Shown here piece by piece: positions 1 to 11,937 of a DNA stretch of 64,000 nt. Location of the stretch: assembly GCA_030068075.1 (NCBI GenBank), contig CM057833.1, positions 48,627,587 through 48,691,586 on the forward strand, in the 5' to 3' direction. Within the stretch, counting starts at the first letter, position 1, and each line of letters starts with the position of its first letter. Below the pieces are notes generated by a model. It saw nothing but the letters and a program-made list of their open reading frames with translations. It did not search any database and was not told where the DNA came from. The DNA is from Paguma larvata (lineage: Eukaryota; Chordata; Mammalia; Carnivora; Viverridae). A program made the translations under genes and the position numbers.

Positions 1-167
1 TATCTCCATGAATTAAAATATCTGCCCGGAGGAAAGGACACACACTCTGTCCTCCAAAGGTGAGCCGGGGTGGGGGTCTTCTTGGAAGAACGACCAGATG
101 TTTCCAATATGCTGCAGTGACAACTTGACTTGAATGTTCCCAGAGCTGAATTGCAAATACTAAAGGT

Positions 168-182
168 GGGGGGGGGGGGGGG
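168..182. repeat. poly-G run
   Basis: Fifteen consecutive G bases, then one C and four more G. A simple mononucleotide tract, prone to length error in assemblies and able to join a G-quadruplex. Confidence 0.9.
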
Positions 183-2170
183 CGGGGCACAAGAGCGAGA
201 GGAAAAGTCAAACACGTGAGTATGAGTGCTTGCAGGGACCTTGGAAAATCCGTATCCCGCAAGAATGGAAGTTTCGGAAACTCAAAAAGGATCCATCTTA
301 AGAGGACTTTCTGGCCGAATGAACAAGCTTCTCAGTGTTCCTCGTGCCTTTATCTCGGGTGCCAAAATGGTGCCCGAGACCAAGCGTTTCCCTTCCCATC
401 CTCCCCGTCATCTCTCTCTCTCCACATCCCCCAGCCCTAGCTATTGGGGAGAGGCTGATGTGAATTTGGCAGAAAAAGCAAAAACAGTTCATTTTCCCCA
501 GAGTTTGAAAAACAGCAATTGAAACCATCCCAAACACCTTGAAAATTAATTCTTTTCCAGTTAGGCTGCTAGCCTTGGGAAGGCAATGAACTCACTCTGT
601 TAATATACATGGGAACATTTACTCATTATTTCTCTATATCTACCTGTCTTATCTATCTTTATTTAGACTTTTACAAAGTACTTACTAAATTGCGTGCACC
701 GGTAAATATGTTAACTTGGTGCAATTTCATGGAGATTTATGCACCTGCGATGTCGAATATATTAGGTTCCCCTAAAAGCCCCGCATTTTGGGTACGTTCT
801 TTTCACAGACCCTATGGCGTACCTTGTCAACGTGCTGAGGGGTCTGCAGGAACCAAAATCAATGGGCTTAAATTATTAAAATTCTAAACAGTCGTTACGG
901 ATTGGGTCAGGTATTATAAAACTTCCAGTCCATCAATTTACCCTCAATATTAATTTTAGCCTTGTGCCTCGCCATGAAAATCATGAGAATGGAAAGCATG
1001 TAACATCTCACTTACAGCTGACGCAGAAGGGAAGTGACTCTGAAATATAGACCCTCCTGGCCTCTGGGGAAGATTTATGTGGCGAGGATCACTCTGCTCA
1101 AAGTAAGACTGCAGGTGAGTGGCAGGGCTGCAGGATAAATGCCTGGGGTAACTATAAAAACATAAATGGTATCAGGTTATTGATTTTTTTTTTCTTCCTG
1201 GAGCCCACAAATTAGAAAAGCCACTGCAAAAAATCACTGGTCTATCCACAAATTTTAATTAAAGCATAAATAAATCATTTTGGTTGCTGCACTTGCATAT
1301 AAACAAAGGGGGAGATGGCATCCTTACAAATGCTTGTCAACATTTGGTGACTAATGGCTCACAGTGAAAATACAATCTGAAACAACTGAATTGAAAGCAG
1401 ATTCTGGAACTAACTCATATCACATGCAAACCATCTAAAGCTATTATGGCAAGAGGCAGTGAAACCACAGATCAGGTTTTTGGGGATGGGTGGAGGGATG
1501 AGGATAATTTTGTTAAGTAGAGCAATACTATTTTTTTTATTAAATAAAGTGAAGCCCTGTAATGAGATATTACAGCTGCTGCACTTCCGCCACAAGATGG
1601 AGAAATGGATACCCCACCCCTCCCACAAAACACTAACCATATGCTGCCATGCTTCCAAATGTTGATTTTATTCCTAAATAAATACACAGCAAGAACTAAT
1701 ATAAATGGGTCTTTAGAAAACAGGGATTAAAAAGGATGTTCTGAGCATTCCTAGATCCCATTACATAAGATGAAGAAATTAAGAGATTGAATAGTAAAGG
1801 AATTCCCAGGGGATTTCCGGTATCAGTCTGGGCACTGGAAGCCCGAACCTGGCATCCATGTTGTGCTCAGCTTTGGGGGAAGTGCGTGGGACGTTCCCCT
1901 GCACGCTTCGTGCGAGAGCGCCTCTCTATATTTCTCTCCAGGAACTAGTGTGATTGGGAAACACTGGGACTCCAGGCCCCGCTGTCGCTACGGGACGGTG
2001 TTAAGACTGAATCACCTGTGGCCAACACATCTTAATAGAAGGTCTGCACACAGTGGGAAGATGGACCTGTGTGATTGTCTCTGAGGCCAGAACTGGAAGC
2101 TCTTGAGAGCAGGAAGTCTGTTGTCTACTGTAACGCCTTACTTGTCAAATGTTAGCAAAATAAGGAATAA
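183..2170. other. single-copy DNA, no gene recognised
   Basis: I recognise no repeat family, exon or RNA gene in this stretch of about 2 kb. Short open frames on both strands lack any familiar protein. Around 690-880 and 1180-1310 the sequence is AT-rich without low-complexity decay, so parts could be conserved non-coding DNA, but nothing in the bases proves it. Confidence 0.5.
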
Positions 2171-2294
2171 TTCCTTCCTTCCTTTCTCCCTCTCTCCCTT
2201 CCTTCCTTCCTTCCTTCTTCCTTCCTTTCTTCCTTCTTCCTTCCTTCCTTCCTTCCTTCCTCCCTTCCTTCCTTCCTTCCTCCCTTCCCTCTTT
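2171..2294. repeat. (TTCC)n polypyrimidine microsatellite
   Basis: About 120 bases made almost only of C and T, mainly TTCC with CCCT and TTC interruptions. It creates spurious proline/serine/leucine-rich frames on the plus strand and glutamate/lysine/arginine-rich ones on the minus strand. Confidence 0.9.
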
Positions 2295-2671
2295 CAATTA
2301 GCAAACATTCCTTGAAACCTAACCCTATGCCATGCATGATGTTAGCTCTCTGAGGATATGGAAAGGTATAATACAAAGTCTCTGTCCTCAGGAACAATTC
2401 AAGTTGGAAAAAAAAGAGAAGATTCAACACAAAGAGGTAAATATTTTAATAACAGCATCCTAAGGATCTTAGGGAAGTCCAAAGGAAGGTAAGCTTAACT
2501 TTACAAGAAAAGCCACAGGGCAAAGAAAGTTTTAAAAAGATGGCAATGTTTAGGCTGATGTTTAGTCTTGCCATATGCATGTGTTCTGCCAAGTAAAAAG
2601 ATAAAACAGAATATCTAAACAACTGGAACTTAACTTCTGGTGTGCTGAACCTTTGATTTTTACCATGCAAA

Positions 2672-2732
2672 TGCTCTCTCTCTCTTTCTCTCCCTCGCTC
2701 TCGCTCTCAAAAATGAATATATTTTTTAAAAG
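2672..2732 (+). mobile_element. possible 3' remnant of a carnivore SINE
   Basis: A CT-rich stretch followed by caaaaatgaata and an A/T tail has the form of the 3' end of a SINEC copy. No tRNA-like head precedes it, so it may be a truncated copy or an independent (CT)n tract. Confidence 0.35.
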
Positions 2733-2878
2733 AATATAGTGCTTCATTAACCCTAACATGACTTTTTGTTGAATAAATGAACTCTTACATTTTTCTTAAC
2801 TTCCTGGCTGTCTAGGTGTAAGATATCATTTGTGCTGGTTTCAGTGTGTCTACTTCTAACAGCCCTCCACCCTCAACT

Positions 2879-3199
2879 AACTTCCCTTCTTCCTTTCTTC
2901 CTCCCTTTCCTTCCCCTCCTTTCTCTTCCCTTCCCCTCCCTTCTCTTCCCTTCCCTGCGCTGCCCTTCCCTTCCCTTCCCTGCCCCTCTCCTCCTTTCTC
3001 TTCCCTTTCCTGCCCTACCCTGCCCTTCTCTGCCACTCCCTTCCCTTCCCTTCTCTTCCCTTCCTTTCCCTTCCCTTCCCATCACCTCCTTTCCCTTCCC
3101 CTCCCTTCCCTTCCCATCACCTCCTTTCCCTTCCCCTCCCTTCCCTTCCTCTCCCTACCCTGCCCTTCCCTTCCCTTCTCTGCCCTTCCCCTCCCTTCC

Positions 3200-3238
<39 letters not shown>

Positions 3239-3246
3239 TTCTTCTT
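2879..3246. repeat. long polypyrimidine tract, (CCTTC)n then (TTTC)n
   Basis: About 370 bases of C/T-only or nearly C/T-only sequence on the plus strand. It is built from CCTTC pentamers with scattered TGCC, TACC and ATCA interruptions and ends in a pure (TTTC)n run near 3199-3240. The 151- and 157-residue open frames across it are low-complexity artefacts. Confidence 0.92.
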
Positions 3247-3249
3247 GCT

Positions 3250-4200
3250 TCTTTTACTTTTTAATCTGCCATTCACTGAAAAAATAAAAATAGCCATGCA
3301 TATTAGAATTGTTTTTTAGCCTAAGTAATGCACTCCCATCTCCATCCCTGTCCACCTGTCTATCCTCATCTCTGTCCATCCTCACCAGGGCACCACCTAG
3401 TCCCCTAGTTCCCCAGAGGGAACCCAGGGGTTTATTTCTGAACTGACCACCATGTTTGTATTGGCAGAATCGTGCAACTTCAGAGACCACTGTTAGACTA
3501 GCTTCCTCTATGCTTTGCTCGTGGTGGCTTGGCACTGACAGCTTGCCACCCTTAGAGATATTCCAAATGAGGTTTGGGAATTTCAGTGGTCCTGTTTTGC
3601 TCTGGCCTCTCTCCTAACTTGTTCCCATTCCCACCACCCAGTCCTGGTTGATTGCAAACGTCAAACTGAGATGGTTGATGCCATCACAGCCAAAGAGACC
3701 TCAAAGACAAGCTCCCTCTCCCTTGTCCCAAGGAAGCACACTACTTGGAGGGAAGAAGGCATTCCCTTCACGCAGGTCCCATTGCAAGAAGTAACATCTG
3801 GGCTTACCCTCACTGTCCGACACCATGGGGAGAAGGAACTGGCCCACACTGAGAGACTGTGAAATCCAGTAAGATCCCAAGGACAGTGTCCAAGGACAAA
3901 ATCCCTCAATGAACCCTCAATCCAAAAACATTGCCAGAGAGGTGAAAACGGGGTACGAAGCACTGGAACAGAACACCAAGACACTAGATGTTTGCCCTCT
4001 AACGATGACGTGTATGTGGCTTGGAGATTTCTATCACAATTCAGGAATGCACATTTTTTTGTCTCACATGTTGGGAGACACTATAGTGTGGAGGTTCCCT
4101 GTCTGGTCGTTCTTGAGAAGGTGCAGCCTTGGGCATTCACACAGCCTTCCAGATGGCCAGGGATGAGTGCGATTTTATTTTCAGACCTGGCTTCTTAGGA
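3250..4200. other. single-copy DNA, no gene recognised
   Basis: No repeat family or coding homology recognised. Open frames up to 107 residues occur but have no familiar motif and no splice context I can defend. Confidence 0.5.
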
Positions 4201-4860
4201 GTCACTCCTAGCTCAGAGGTGCTTACTACTCAGTCAGTGCTTGGTCAGAGGTTGTGATACTTATAAGTGCCTTGTGCTAGTGCAGTCTCTGCCTTATGTT
4301 AACAGCTCTGTGTGCAGCATGAGTGACACTTTCAAGTCAGTCCAGCATCACACCTTTGATTTTTCCCAGTTAGGTGCCGCTTGGCACATGCATACATTCT
4401 TCCTAAGTCCAGAGTCAACTATAATCGCTGGAGGGTTCCTCTTAGCTATCTCTTTCTCTGTTGTCTCCCAATAAAACTTCTGCTCTACCTTTTTTCTTGT
4501 ATAACAGGGCTGCAAGTCTCCTCTTCATTGTCCCCCACCATGATCTCCATTGTTTTCAACAGTGGCTTCAGGTCTGGAGTTCTCCACACTGTTCCAAGTG
4601 AAGTGAGCTCCTTGGGCAGAGCTGTGGAGCCCCTCAGCCCTTAAGGCCTGACTTTGGCCTGGGCAGAACCCCTGTGCCACTGCACCAAAGCTTGGGCAGA
4701 CACCTGATCTTATGAAGGTGCCACCCCCACTGGGTGAGTCAGCACTGTGGGGGCTGCAGGAGATGGCAGCGTCTGATCTTAGCTTGCCTCTCCTAGTATG
4801 AAACTTCCATCTTACAAGCAAGTTGGGAGGAGGGGCAACAGAGCTCCTGGGCTCTCAGCC
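4201..4860 (+). mobile_element. possible ERV-type solo LTR (uncertain)
   Basis: A polyadenylation signal AATAAA lies at 4470-4475 in the phrase cccaataaaacttctgctc, which has the look of a retroviral LTR R region, with mixed GC-rich sequence after it. No clear TG...CA ends or target duplication were found. It could equally be unique DNA. Confidence 0.28.
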
Positions 4861-5744
4861 TCTGCGCCTGGAGTAGACCTAGCAGCTGGAGCTTCAGAGC
4901 TGGGTAAGGAAGGGAAACTCAATCCCGTGGCCATGCCTGCCTAGAATAGAGCTTCTCAACAAGGGGCTAGGAAAGATAAATGGTGGAAGCCTGCCCCTTC
5001 TCAGGCAAAACTAACCCCAAACTGGAGCGGGGGGTGAAGGGGAAAAGAGGAGAAGGAGCCTGTGTCTGCTTGGCTACACATGCCTGGAGGATAGCTTCTA
5101 TAAAAGAAGCTGTAGGGAGGGGTAAAGGAGAAAGTTCTGGCTCAAACGCCACAGACTCGCTCTGTTCTTGCCAAGATTTAGAACCTTTCTCCATTTCCTA
5201 TATCCCCTTAGGACAATCTTCAGAGACTTTAGATGATGGTTACTTTTAACCTTTACCAGTGAACTTTTTCTGAGGAGAGAGTCTACGCAACTTCTTATTC
5301 CTCCATTCTGAAAGTTTCAAATCCACACTACCACTTGGTTAAAGATACGCTCTATTCGTTCACCTGACAAATATTCGTAGAATATTAATCAAATGGCAGG
5401 CAATGATTTTGCTGGTGGTTGACCTCTGTTGTTAACCTACTGTTTCAGCGTTACAGGTACTGAACACTCACACTTCCAAGAGGATCGAGCAAGCCTCGCT
5501 GGAAGAAGCCGTGTCTACTTGGTGTTTGTTAATCACTTGGTGCGAAGTGGGATGTATAGTTAATGATTTTGTTCAATTCCTTCCTTCCTGATAATGTCCC
5601 TACTGACCAACGTCACATTTTCAAAACTATGTGTTTTTCTGAAATGCTCATTTCCTCATGCCTTTATTTAGCAAATCGCTCTGGATTTTCTCAAAGCGAT
5701 TTTTGAGCTCCTAATACCCATTAGGCCCTGATAGATGCAATCTC
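4861..5744. other. single-copy DNA, no gene recognised
   Basis: No transposon signature seen. The part from about 5255 to 5740 has no low-complexity sequence, so it could be tested for conservation, but no function can be read from it. Confidence 0.45.
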
Positions 5745-5920
5745 ATTAATGCTAGCATTAACTCCCCAGTTGAATTATTCTAATCCCATTTTGCAGATGA
5801 GAAATCTGAGGCTCAGAAAGGTGAATGAATTTATCTAACATTAGAGCAAGTAAGGTGGCTGAGCTGCTCTCTGAGCGTAGAACTGCCTGACTCCAAGACC
5901 GGTTTTCTTTCCTCCGGACT
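5745..5920 (-). mobile_element. MIR SINE, antisense
   Basis: Contains the antisense MIR core phrase ttttgcagatgagaaatctg followed by gaggctcagaaaggtgaatg, then the diverged half with a gactccaagacc motif. MIR is an ancient tRNA-derived SINE; the divergence fits its age. Confidence 0.8.
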
Positions 5921-6390
5921 AACCTATCCTGCGGTGAGCACTCTCTCCTTCCGAGAGAGAACCACAGTGAGTTTAAGGAAAATCGTTTTCAACACCTTGA
6001 GTCATCTAGAGCACTGTCTGCTTCGGAAGCCTGCTGCTTCTCCCAAAGCAAACGTGAGATCTGGCCTCTTTTGTGTGTGTGGTGAGTTGGCACACAAAAT
6101 GACTAATGAAGGACGTGGAAGTAAAGGGAGTGACCTTGTTGCCCCGCCCTCTGAACCCCCAAATAACCCTCATTAAGGCAATGATTTGGCTGCTTTACTA
6201 AGATGTAGCCCACAAAATGGCAAATATAACTCAACCGCAACCAATCTGGCCCTTGTTAGCTGTGTTGTAACAAGAACTTGTATGAATATCATTATGAAAT
6301 ACTTAAGACAAGAATTATGCTAAATTCAGAATATTCTCCTATGGGAGGGGAAAAAAAGCAGTCCAGAATGGAGAAGCATAGCTGCCCCTC
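5921..6390. other. no gene or repeat recognised
   Basis: Short single-copy stretch between a MIR and the first SINEC copy. Nothing recognisable. Confidence 0.45.
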
Positions 6391-6458
6391 TATTTTTTTT
6401 TAATTTTTTTTAATGTTTATTTATTTTTGAGAGAGAGACAGAGCATGAGCAGGGGGAG

Positions 6459-6493
<35 letters not shown>

Positions 6494-6621
6494 ATGTGAA
6501 GCAGGCTCCAGGCTCTGAGCCATCAGCACAGAGCCCGACGCGGGGCTCGAACTCACAAACCGTGAGCTCATGACCTGAGGTGAAGTCGGCCGCTTAACCG
6601 ACTGAGCCACCCAGGCGCCCC
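6391..6621 (-). mobile_element. SINEC (felid tRNA-Lys SINE), antisense
   Basis: Read on the minus strand: GGCGCCTGGGTGGCTCAG head, tRNA-like box region, GAGCCTGGAGCCTGCTTC core, CT-rich tract (a GA run on the plus strand), then an A-rich tail. Imperfect flanking repeats of about 10 bases (ccctcta- and ccctcta-like) look like an old target duplication. Transcribed by RNA polymerase III when young and mobilised by L1; it encodes no protein. Confidence 0.97.
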
Positions 6622-6650
6622 TCCCTCTACTTTTTAAAAATTGTTCTGAG

Positions 6651-6836
6651 GGACACCTAGGTGGCTCAGTCGGTTGACTGCCCGACTTCAGCTCAGGTCA
6701 TGATCTCACATTTCATGAGTTCGAGCCCCACATTGGGTTCACTGCTGTCAGCGCAGAGCCTGCTTTGGATCCTCTGTTTCCCTCTCTCTCTGCCCCTCTT
6801 CCACTAGCAAAAACAAATAAACATTAAAAAAAAAAA
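6651..6836 (+). mobile_element. SINEC, sense, diverged
   Basis: Head reads ggacacctaggtggctcag and the tail ends in a long A run. It lies 30 bases from the preceding antisense copy, so the two form an inverted SINE pair (6391-6836) able to fold back if transcribed. Confidence 0.96.
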
Positions 6837-7290
6837 GTTGATTTGAAATGAACATCTTCAAAACCCTGCATCCTGAAACTCGTCAGGCCTTCAATGGGAT
6901 TTGAGTGGTTCAGTTGGATCTCACTGGAGCTTCCGTTAAACTAATCTAATCTCGTACCCTCTCCACCAAGCTACAGAATCAATAAAACACGGAGGGGCAG
7001 AACTGGAAAGAATTTGAGTGGAAACCTCTGAGGAAAATGTGGGGTTTTTTCCTTCCATGGCAGAAAGAAACATTGACATTTCAACAAATTGTATTAGACT
7101 ATAAACTTATTAGATGTTAGATTGCTTCTCCCCTAAGTTCCATAAAACACCTGGAATAGTATTATTCACCTATCAAGTATCTGTTGATTATTGCAGCCCA
7201 ATAGGACCAGGGTTAGGTCACTTGAAGAATTCGCCCCTAAATCTGCTCTATTATCCGTCCTCACCTGCCATATGACTTCTCCAGATTTCC
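6837..7290. other. no gene recognised
   Basis: AT-leaning sequence. The part around 7100-7190 has an L2-like flavour but is too diverged to call. Confidence 0.4.
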
Positions 7291-7350
7291 TTATTTTATT
7301 CTATATTTTATTTTATTTTATTATTTTATTTTATTTTATTTTATTATTTA
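7291..7350. repeat. (TTTTA)n microsatellite
   Basis: About 60 bases of TTTTA/TTTA units. Could be the A-tail of a lost antisense retroposon. Confidence 0.88.
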
Positions 7351-8834
7351 TCTCTCTGGGAGTTCCAAGTGGAAGTTGGAATGTCACACCTATAATTGGA
7401 GCCACTCTGTAGTCATCTCTCCCTTCCCAGTCCTCTGGCTGTTGTTTCTCTTGTCTCATGTACTATTTTTCTCCTCAACCACATTGGTGTCCTCTGGGTT
7501 GGATTGGGAGGGCCCATTAATGTTAATCCCTTCTGCTGCTACCCATTACTAAGGAGCACTCAACCACTGAGTTTCCTCCAGGTGGGGTGGGTTTCCTGTG
7601 TCACTTGTGGCCTAGAGAAGCAGAATAGAATGCCTGGCCCTTGGCAGAGAGTAAGGGAGTTTAGCTGACTGTGCCATTTATTCTTCCCAAGTTACCAATC
7701 AGTTAAGTTTTTCCAACCCTCCCGAGAGGGAGAGAATAAAGAGTAGAAAAAGACCAAGAGGGTTACTCTCATTGGGCTTATTCCACAAAGAAGAAAACAT
7801 CGGAAGTGATGGAGAAGCATTTGCCCTCCAACGCCCTGTAGTGTTGGCTGAGAGCCCCCACTGGTAAGGGGTGATGCTGGTAATGCCTCTGGCGTCTCAT
7901 GCCACCAAGGTTCCTAAGTCTAGATCTCTGGACTTCTCTCTTCTTTTCAGAAGGAAGAGAACACTGCCAAACTGGGGCAGAAAGACGGCTAGAGTTCTTC
8001 TAGTATTTTTGTTTTGATTTTTTTTTTTAGTTTGTAACCAGTTTATTGAACGGTCTAAATTCAGTAGTATCAGACATGAAAAATATTATTTATTCCAGCG
8101 ACTGTTCCTAAAAAAGCTCTGTTGTATCTCATTCTCCTTTCCCTAAATGACAATTTAGGTAAAATTTTTCACCATTTTCGGATATTTAAAAAAATGCAAT
8201 GTAATCCAATGGATCCAGCCCAAAGCCTCAAACTCATGCGTAACTTGATTCTCTCCCCTGACTCAAGAGAGGTATTGTCTAGCGCGGAAGGGAGTGTGCT
8301 TTTCTCTTTCACTTTCCTTCCTTCCTCCTCTTTCTTCTCCAGTGTTTTGGGACCTCAAGGAAGGGTGGGGAAGGGGGAAGGCAAAATCTTCTATGTAAGT
8401 GTTGTCTGGTCCCTCCTTCCTTGGCAGTCAACGCCCATGTACAGCAGAAGTCTAAATGCTGGGTCTCTCATGAGCTCACAGTGAGTCCCTACTGACGTCC
8501 TCACACTGCACGGCGCCTGCCTGCCATGGGAGGTGCCCTCTGGCATGACTCCTCATAATCCCCCACTCCACCCTGAATTCCTATTCCCGTTGGTAAACCC
8601 CACAACATTTTTCTGGATGGAATACACAGAAAGTAGCTTCAGCCTTATATGTCACCCTGACCAAATATAGCAGAAGTTTGTTTCATTGTGACAAACAGAA
8701 TTGAGCTAGATGAGTTCTCCAACCTGGATGGGAAGCTCCAGGAATCCAGATTTCCTCATCTATTTCTGCATTTCAGCCCGCGTGTGGGAAGGGGCAAGAG
8801 AAAGTCAGCATAAGCAGTTTGTTCTTTAAAATGA
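7351..8834. other. single-copy DNA, no gene recognised
   Basis: About 1.5 kb with no recognised repeat or exon. A 120-residue frame at 8122-8484 plus has no familiar motif and a composition expected of chance. Confidence 0.45.
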
Positions 8835-8985
8835 TAAGGTGGAAGTTTCCAGACGTCCTTCCACTTCCATCCTATTGGCCTGAACTTAGTCACATGACCA
8901 TACTTAGTTGCAAAGGAGGCTGGGAAGATGTAATCTTTGGCTGGTTGGCCACATGACCACCTGAAACCCAGAAGGAGTTTTTATT
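8835..8985 (-). mobile_element. MaLR-like LTR fragment, antisense
   Basis: Minus-strand reading contains the phrases catgtgactaagttc, ggccaataggatg and cattt/cccagcctcc-type words seen in mammalian MaLR-class LTRs. No ends or target duplication visible; the family name is uncertain. Confidence 0.45.
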
Positions 8986-9007
8986 ACTAAAAGATAGACA
9001 ATGGAGA

Positions 9008-9232
9008 GGCGCCTGGGTGGCTCAGTCGGTTAAGTATGTGACTTCGGCCTAGGTCTTGATATCGAGGTTTGTGGGTTCGAGCCCCGTGTCAGACTCTGTG
9101 CTGACAGCTCAGAGCCTGGAGCCTGCTTCGGATTCTGTGTCTCCCTCTCTCTCTCTGCCCCTCCCCCACTAGTGCTCTGTATCTCTCTCTCTCAAAAATG
9201 AATAAAAAAGTTAAAAAAATATTTTAAAAAAA
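9008..9232 (+). mobile_element. SINEC, sense, near full length
   Basis: Intact head, core, CT-rich stretch and A-tail. The repeat agacaatgga occurs at 8996-9005 and 9240-9249 and is the probable target duplication. Confidence 0.97.
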
Positions 9233-9459
9233 GATAAACAGACAATGGATGTTACAATGGAGAAACGGACAACTTGGGGCAGAGTTCAGCAATCCCTGCT
9301 CAGGTATTTTGGGGTACACCTCACATTGTACTCTAAACCACTTTGCCTTCGTGCCCTGTTGTCGAGTTTGGGGAACAGCAAGTAGCACACTGTTGCTTGA
9401 CAGTCAAGTTTCTGTTGAAATGGAAGGTGCTCTTAGAAGATGAGGCTTACAGAGGCAGA

Positions 9460-9570
9460 CAAGAAGCAAATGATGAACGCCCTTGTGGACTTGAACTTCA
9501 TCCTGAGGGCAAATGAAATTTCATGGAGAACTTGAAGCAGGGAAAGGACCCAAACCAATGTGCCCTTGTG
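9460..9570 (-). mobile_element. L2 LINE fragment, antisense
   Basis: The order 'ggacttgaacttcatcctga', then a gcaaatgaaat / catgga / gaagcaggg series, follows the L2 3' region read backwards. Strongly diverged. Confidence 0.5.
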
Positions 9571-10480
9571 GAAGACAAGTCAGCTAGGGGAAGGGTGCAC
9601 TGATGCGGGCAAGACTGGGTGCTGCTGGAACAGTTGGGAATCAACTGGACAGGTCCAAGAAAAAAAATTAAGGGCCTGAAGTAGAATAATGACAGTTCTG
9701 CCTCCAGAGCTCACGTTCTTTCCCTGATAATGATGGTTTTCTTCTGTTTGCTTGTTGGTTTGTTTGTACACTGTCTCATTCCAAAAGAGATTTGGAATTC
9801 ACAAATTCATTAAGTAGTGCCACGAATATGAATCCTAGTCTGCAAGTCTAGGTATACAAGAAATACTGTATTTCTTTGTTTTCTAGATATCAAACTCAAC
9901 TTCCGATTCAAGTTCACTTCTACTGGGCAGGTGTGCTGCCACCCGTCCCACGTGGGTTCTTGCCACTTTTGTGGGCTCTGCTTCCCTTGCTGTCTCTAAA
10001 CCAGATCCAAATAGACTCTGGGAATCTCTTTGTCATTCTTGGGGAAATCCTCCTCTTTCCGTGTTTCCCTCAGAGGCCCTTTTTCTCCCTGCAGGACACT
10101 TAGATCATCCTCCCTAAAGACTTTAGACTTTTCTAAGCAAATCCAGAAGGGAAGCAAACCATTAGTTTACCACCTGTGAAGCCAGATGACACAGAACCTG
10201 CAAGCTACTTTCACAGAAAAGGGAAGAGAAGAAAACTCCCGACTCAACATGTCATAAATGGTCCTGTCGTGATACTGTATGATTATTTCAAATATAAATA
10301 AGTCATGGCGAAGGGAAAACAAAAGAAAAGAAAACTAGTGAGAGAGTTCATGTTTTGAAAACTTTAAACACTTTCCAAAGTTAGAACCATGAGTGCTGAG
10401 TAATCTAGTGACTAAAGCAAAAATGGACACGTGACCTAATATTACAGCTGTCATGGCTTCCATTAAAGAAAGTACATGTG
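9571..10480. other. single-copy DNA, no gene recognised
   Basis: No repeat family or exon recognised. Confidence 0.45.
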
Positions 10481-10716
10481 GGCGGGGGGGGGGAGGGGGT
10501 TCAGTTGGTTAAGCATCTGACTCTTGATTTCAGCTCAGGTCATGATCTCACAGTTTGTGAGTTCAAGCCCTGCACAGGGGTCTCGGTTGTCAGCACAGAG
10601 CCCGCTTGAGATCCTCTGTCTCCCTCTCTGTGCCCGTCCCCTGCTTGTGCACTCTCTGTCTCTCTCTCAAAACTAAATAAACATTAAAAAATTAAATTTA
10701 AAAAAAATTTTAAAAA
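10481..10716 (+). mobile_element. SINEC, sense, with G-run head
   Basis: The normal head is replaced by ggcggggggggggagggggt before tcagttggttaagcatctga. The rest of the element, including the A-rich tail, is standard. The G expansion at the 5' end is unusual and could also be a sequencing or assembly error. Confidence 0.93.
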
Positions 10717-10734
10717 GCAGAAAAAAATACAATA

Positions 10735-11150
10735 GTATATTCCAAACGAACATACAAAAAACCTGGAAGAAAATACACTACTAAGTTATTCGTAGTTGTT
10801 GCTAGGTGATCATATTACTGGTGATTATTATATTTTGCCTTCAGCTTATCTACACTTTCAAATTTTTATGAGGAGAAAGTTATTAACATTTAGAAACTAG
10901 TTTTAGTTACAACAGAAGACCCAAGTAAAAGTAGCCTTTAGTTTTTGTCAAGCATGACGTAATCCAGAGCGAAATAATATGAGGTCTGAGATTTCCTTCG
11001 AAACCATGTCGGGCGGTGGAGAAGCAGGCAGGGGCACGAAGGAGTCAAGACTAATTGTTTAAACTGAATGGCTGATGGCTATGTGGGGATTCATTACGCT
11101 AGTCTCTAGCGTATACTTTAAATTTTTCTATAATAAAAAGCTGGGAAAAC
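10735..11150 (+). mobile_element. L1M-type 3' end fragments (tentative)
   Basis: Phrases such as gaagaaaatacact...aagttatt and cactttcaaatttttatgag resemble 3' untranslated ends of old L1M subfamilies. The part near 11080-11150 (gggattcattacgctagtct, then ttctataataaaaagct) looks like the end of another old L1. Edges and subfamily unknown. Confidence 0.4.
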
Positions 11151-11184
11151 AAATAACTAAGGAGAGTGGCGTTGGCACACGAAC

Positions 11185-11312
11185 CCCTCTCTGGTTCAGT
11201 TGGCTCAACTGTAAAATGGAAATAATAAAAACGTCCACTTTGTAAGATCATTGTATGAAATGCTCATAACAGTGCCTGACACTGAAATCACAGTTATAAT
11301 TATGATGATGAC
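11185..11312 (+). mobile_element. MIR SINE, sense
   Basis: Shows the MIR phrases ctcaactgtaaaatggaaat and cataacagtgcctgacactg in the expected order and spacing. Confidence 0.75.
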
Positions 11313-11524
11313 GGCCGAAGTCAGGAGCACAACGACCCCTTCAAGATCCCAGGTTCCTCTTGTCCTTGTACTCTGCCCTCTCGTGAGTGCCTCCTGAGCT
11401 CATGGCTCTACGATGCTGAGGCTGTTCTAAGGCATCACTGCCTTCAAAGCCCTGTCTAGAAGCAGAGGAGAGGTGCGTCTCTGCCTTTTTCTGTGTGTCC
11501 TCTTTTAAGACACCGGTAACTTTG

Positions 11525-11748
11525 GGGCGCCTGGGTGGCTGAGGCGGTTAAGCGTCCTCCTCTTGGTTTCAGCTCAGGTCATGATCTCTCACTTAATGAG
11601 TTTGAGCCCCTCATCAGGCTCTGTACTGATAACATAGAGCCTGCTTGGGATTCTCGGTCTCCCTCTCTCTGCTTCTTCCCTGTTTGCTCTCTATCTCTCT
11701 GTCTCTCAAAATAAATAAATAAACATTTTAGGGGGAAAAAAAAAAAAG
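11525..11748 (+). mobile_element. SINEC, sense
   Basis: Standard head (ggggcgcctgggtggctgag) and A-tail. Flanking ggtaacttt / gggaacttt is a probable decayed target duplication. Confidence 0.96.
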
Positions 11749-11937
11749 GCACAGGGAACTTTACAAGAAATCTCCGAGCAGCCTTACCTTTACTTCTCAT
11801 TGGCCAAAATGACATCACATACCAGGGCCTAAACCAATCACTTACCGAGGAAATGGATCCACCCGGTTAGCTACAGATTCATCAAAGCTTCTAGCCTCGG
11901 GTTTTGGGAGGGCCCCTGAAGCATAAGGTATACAAAT

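Noticed and set aside
2171..2294. Regular repeats as a CRISPR array
   Set aside because: Units are 4-5 bases without spacers; simple satellite in a mammalian genome.
2832..3319. Two plus-strand open frames of 151 and 157 residues
   Set aside because: They consist of Pro/Ser/Leu/Phe runs from the C/T repeat and exist in more than one frame; low-complexity artefact.
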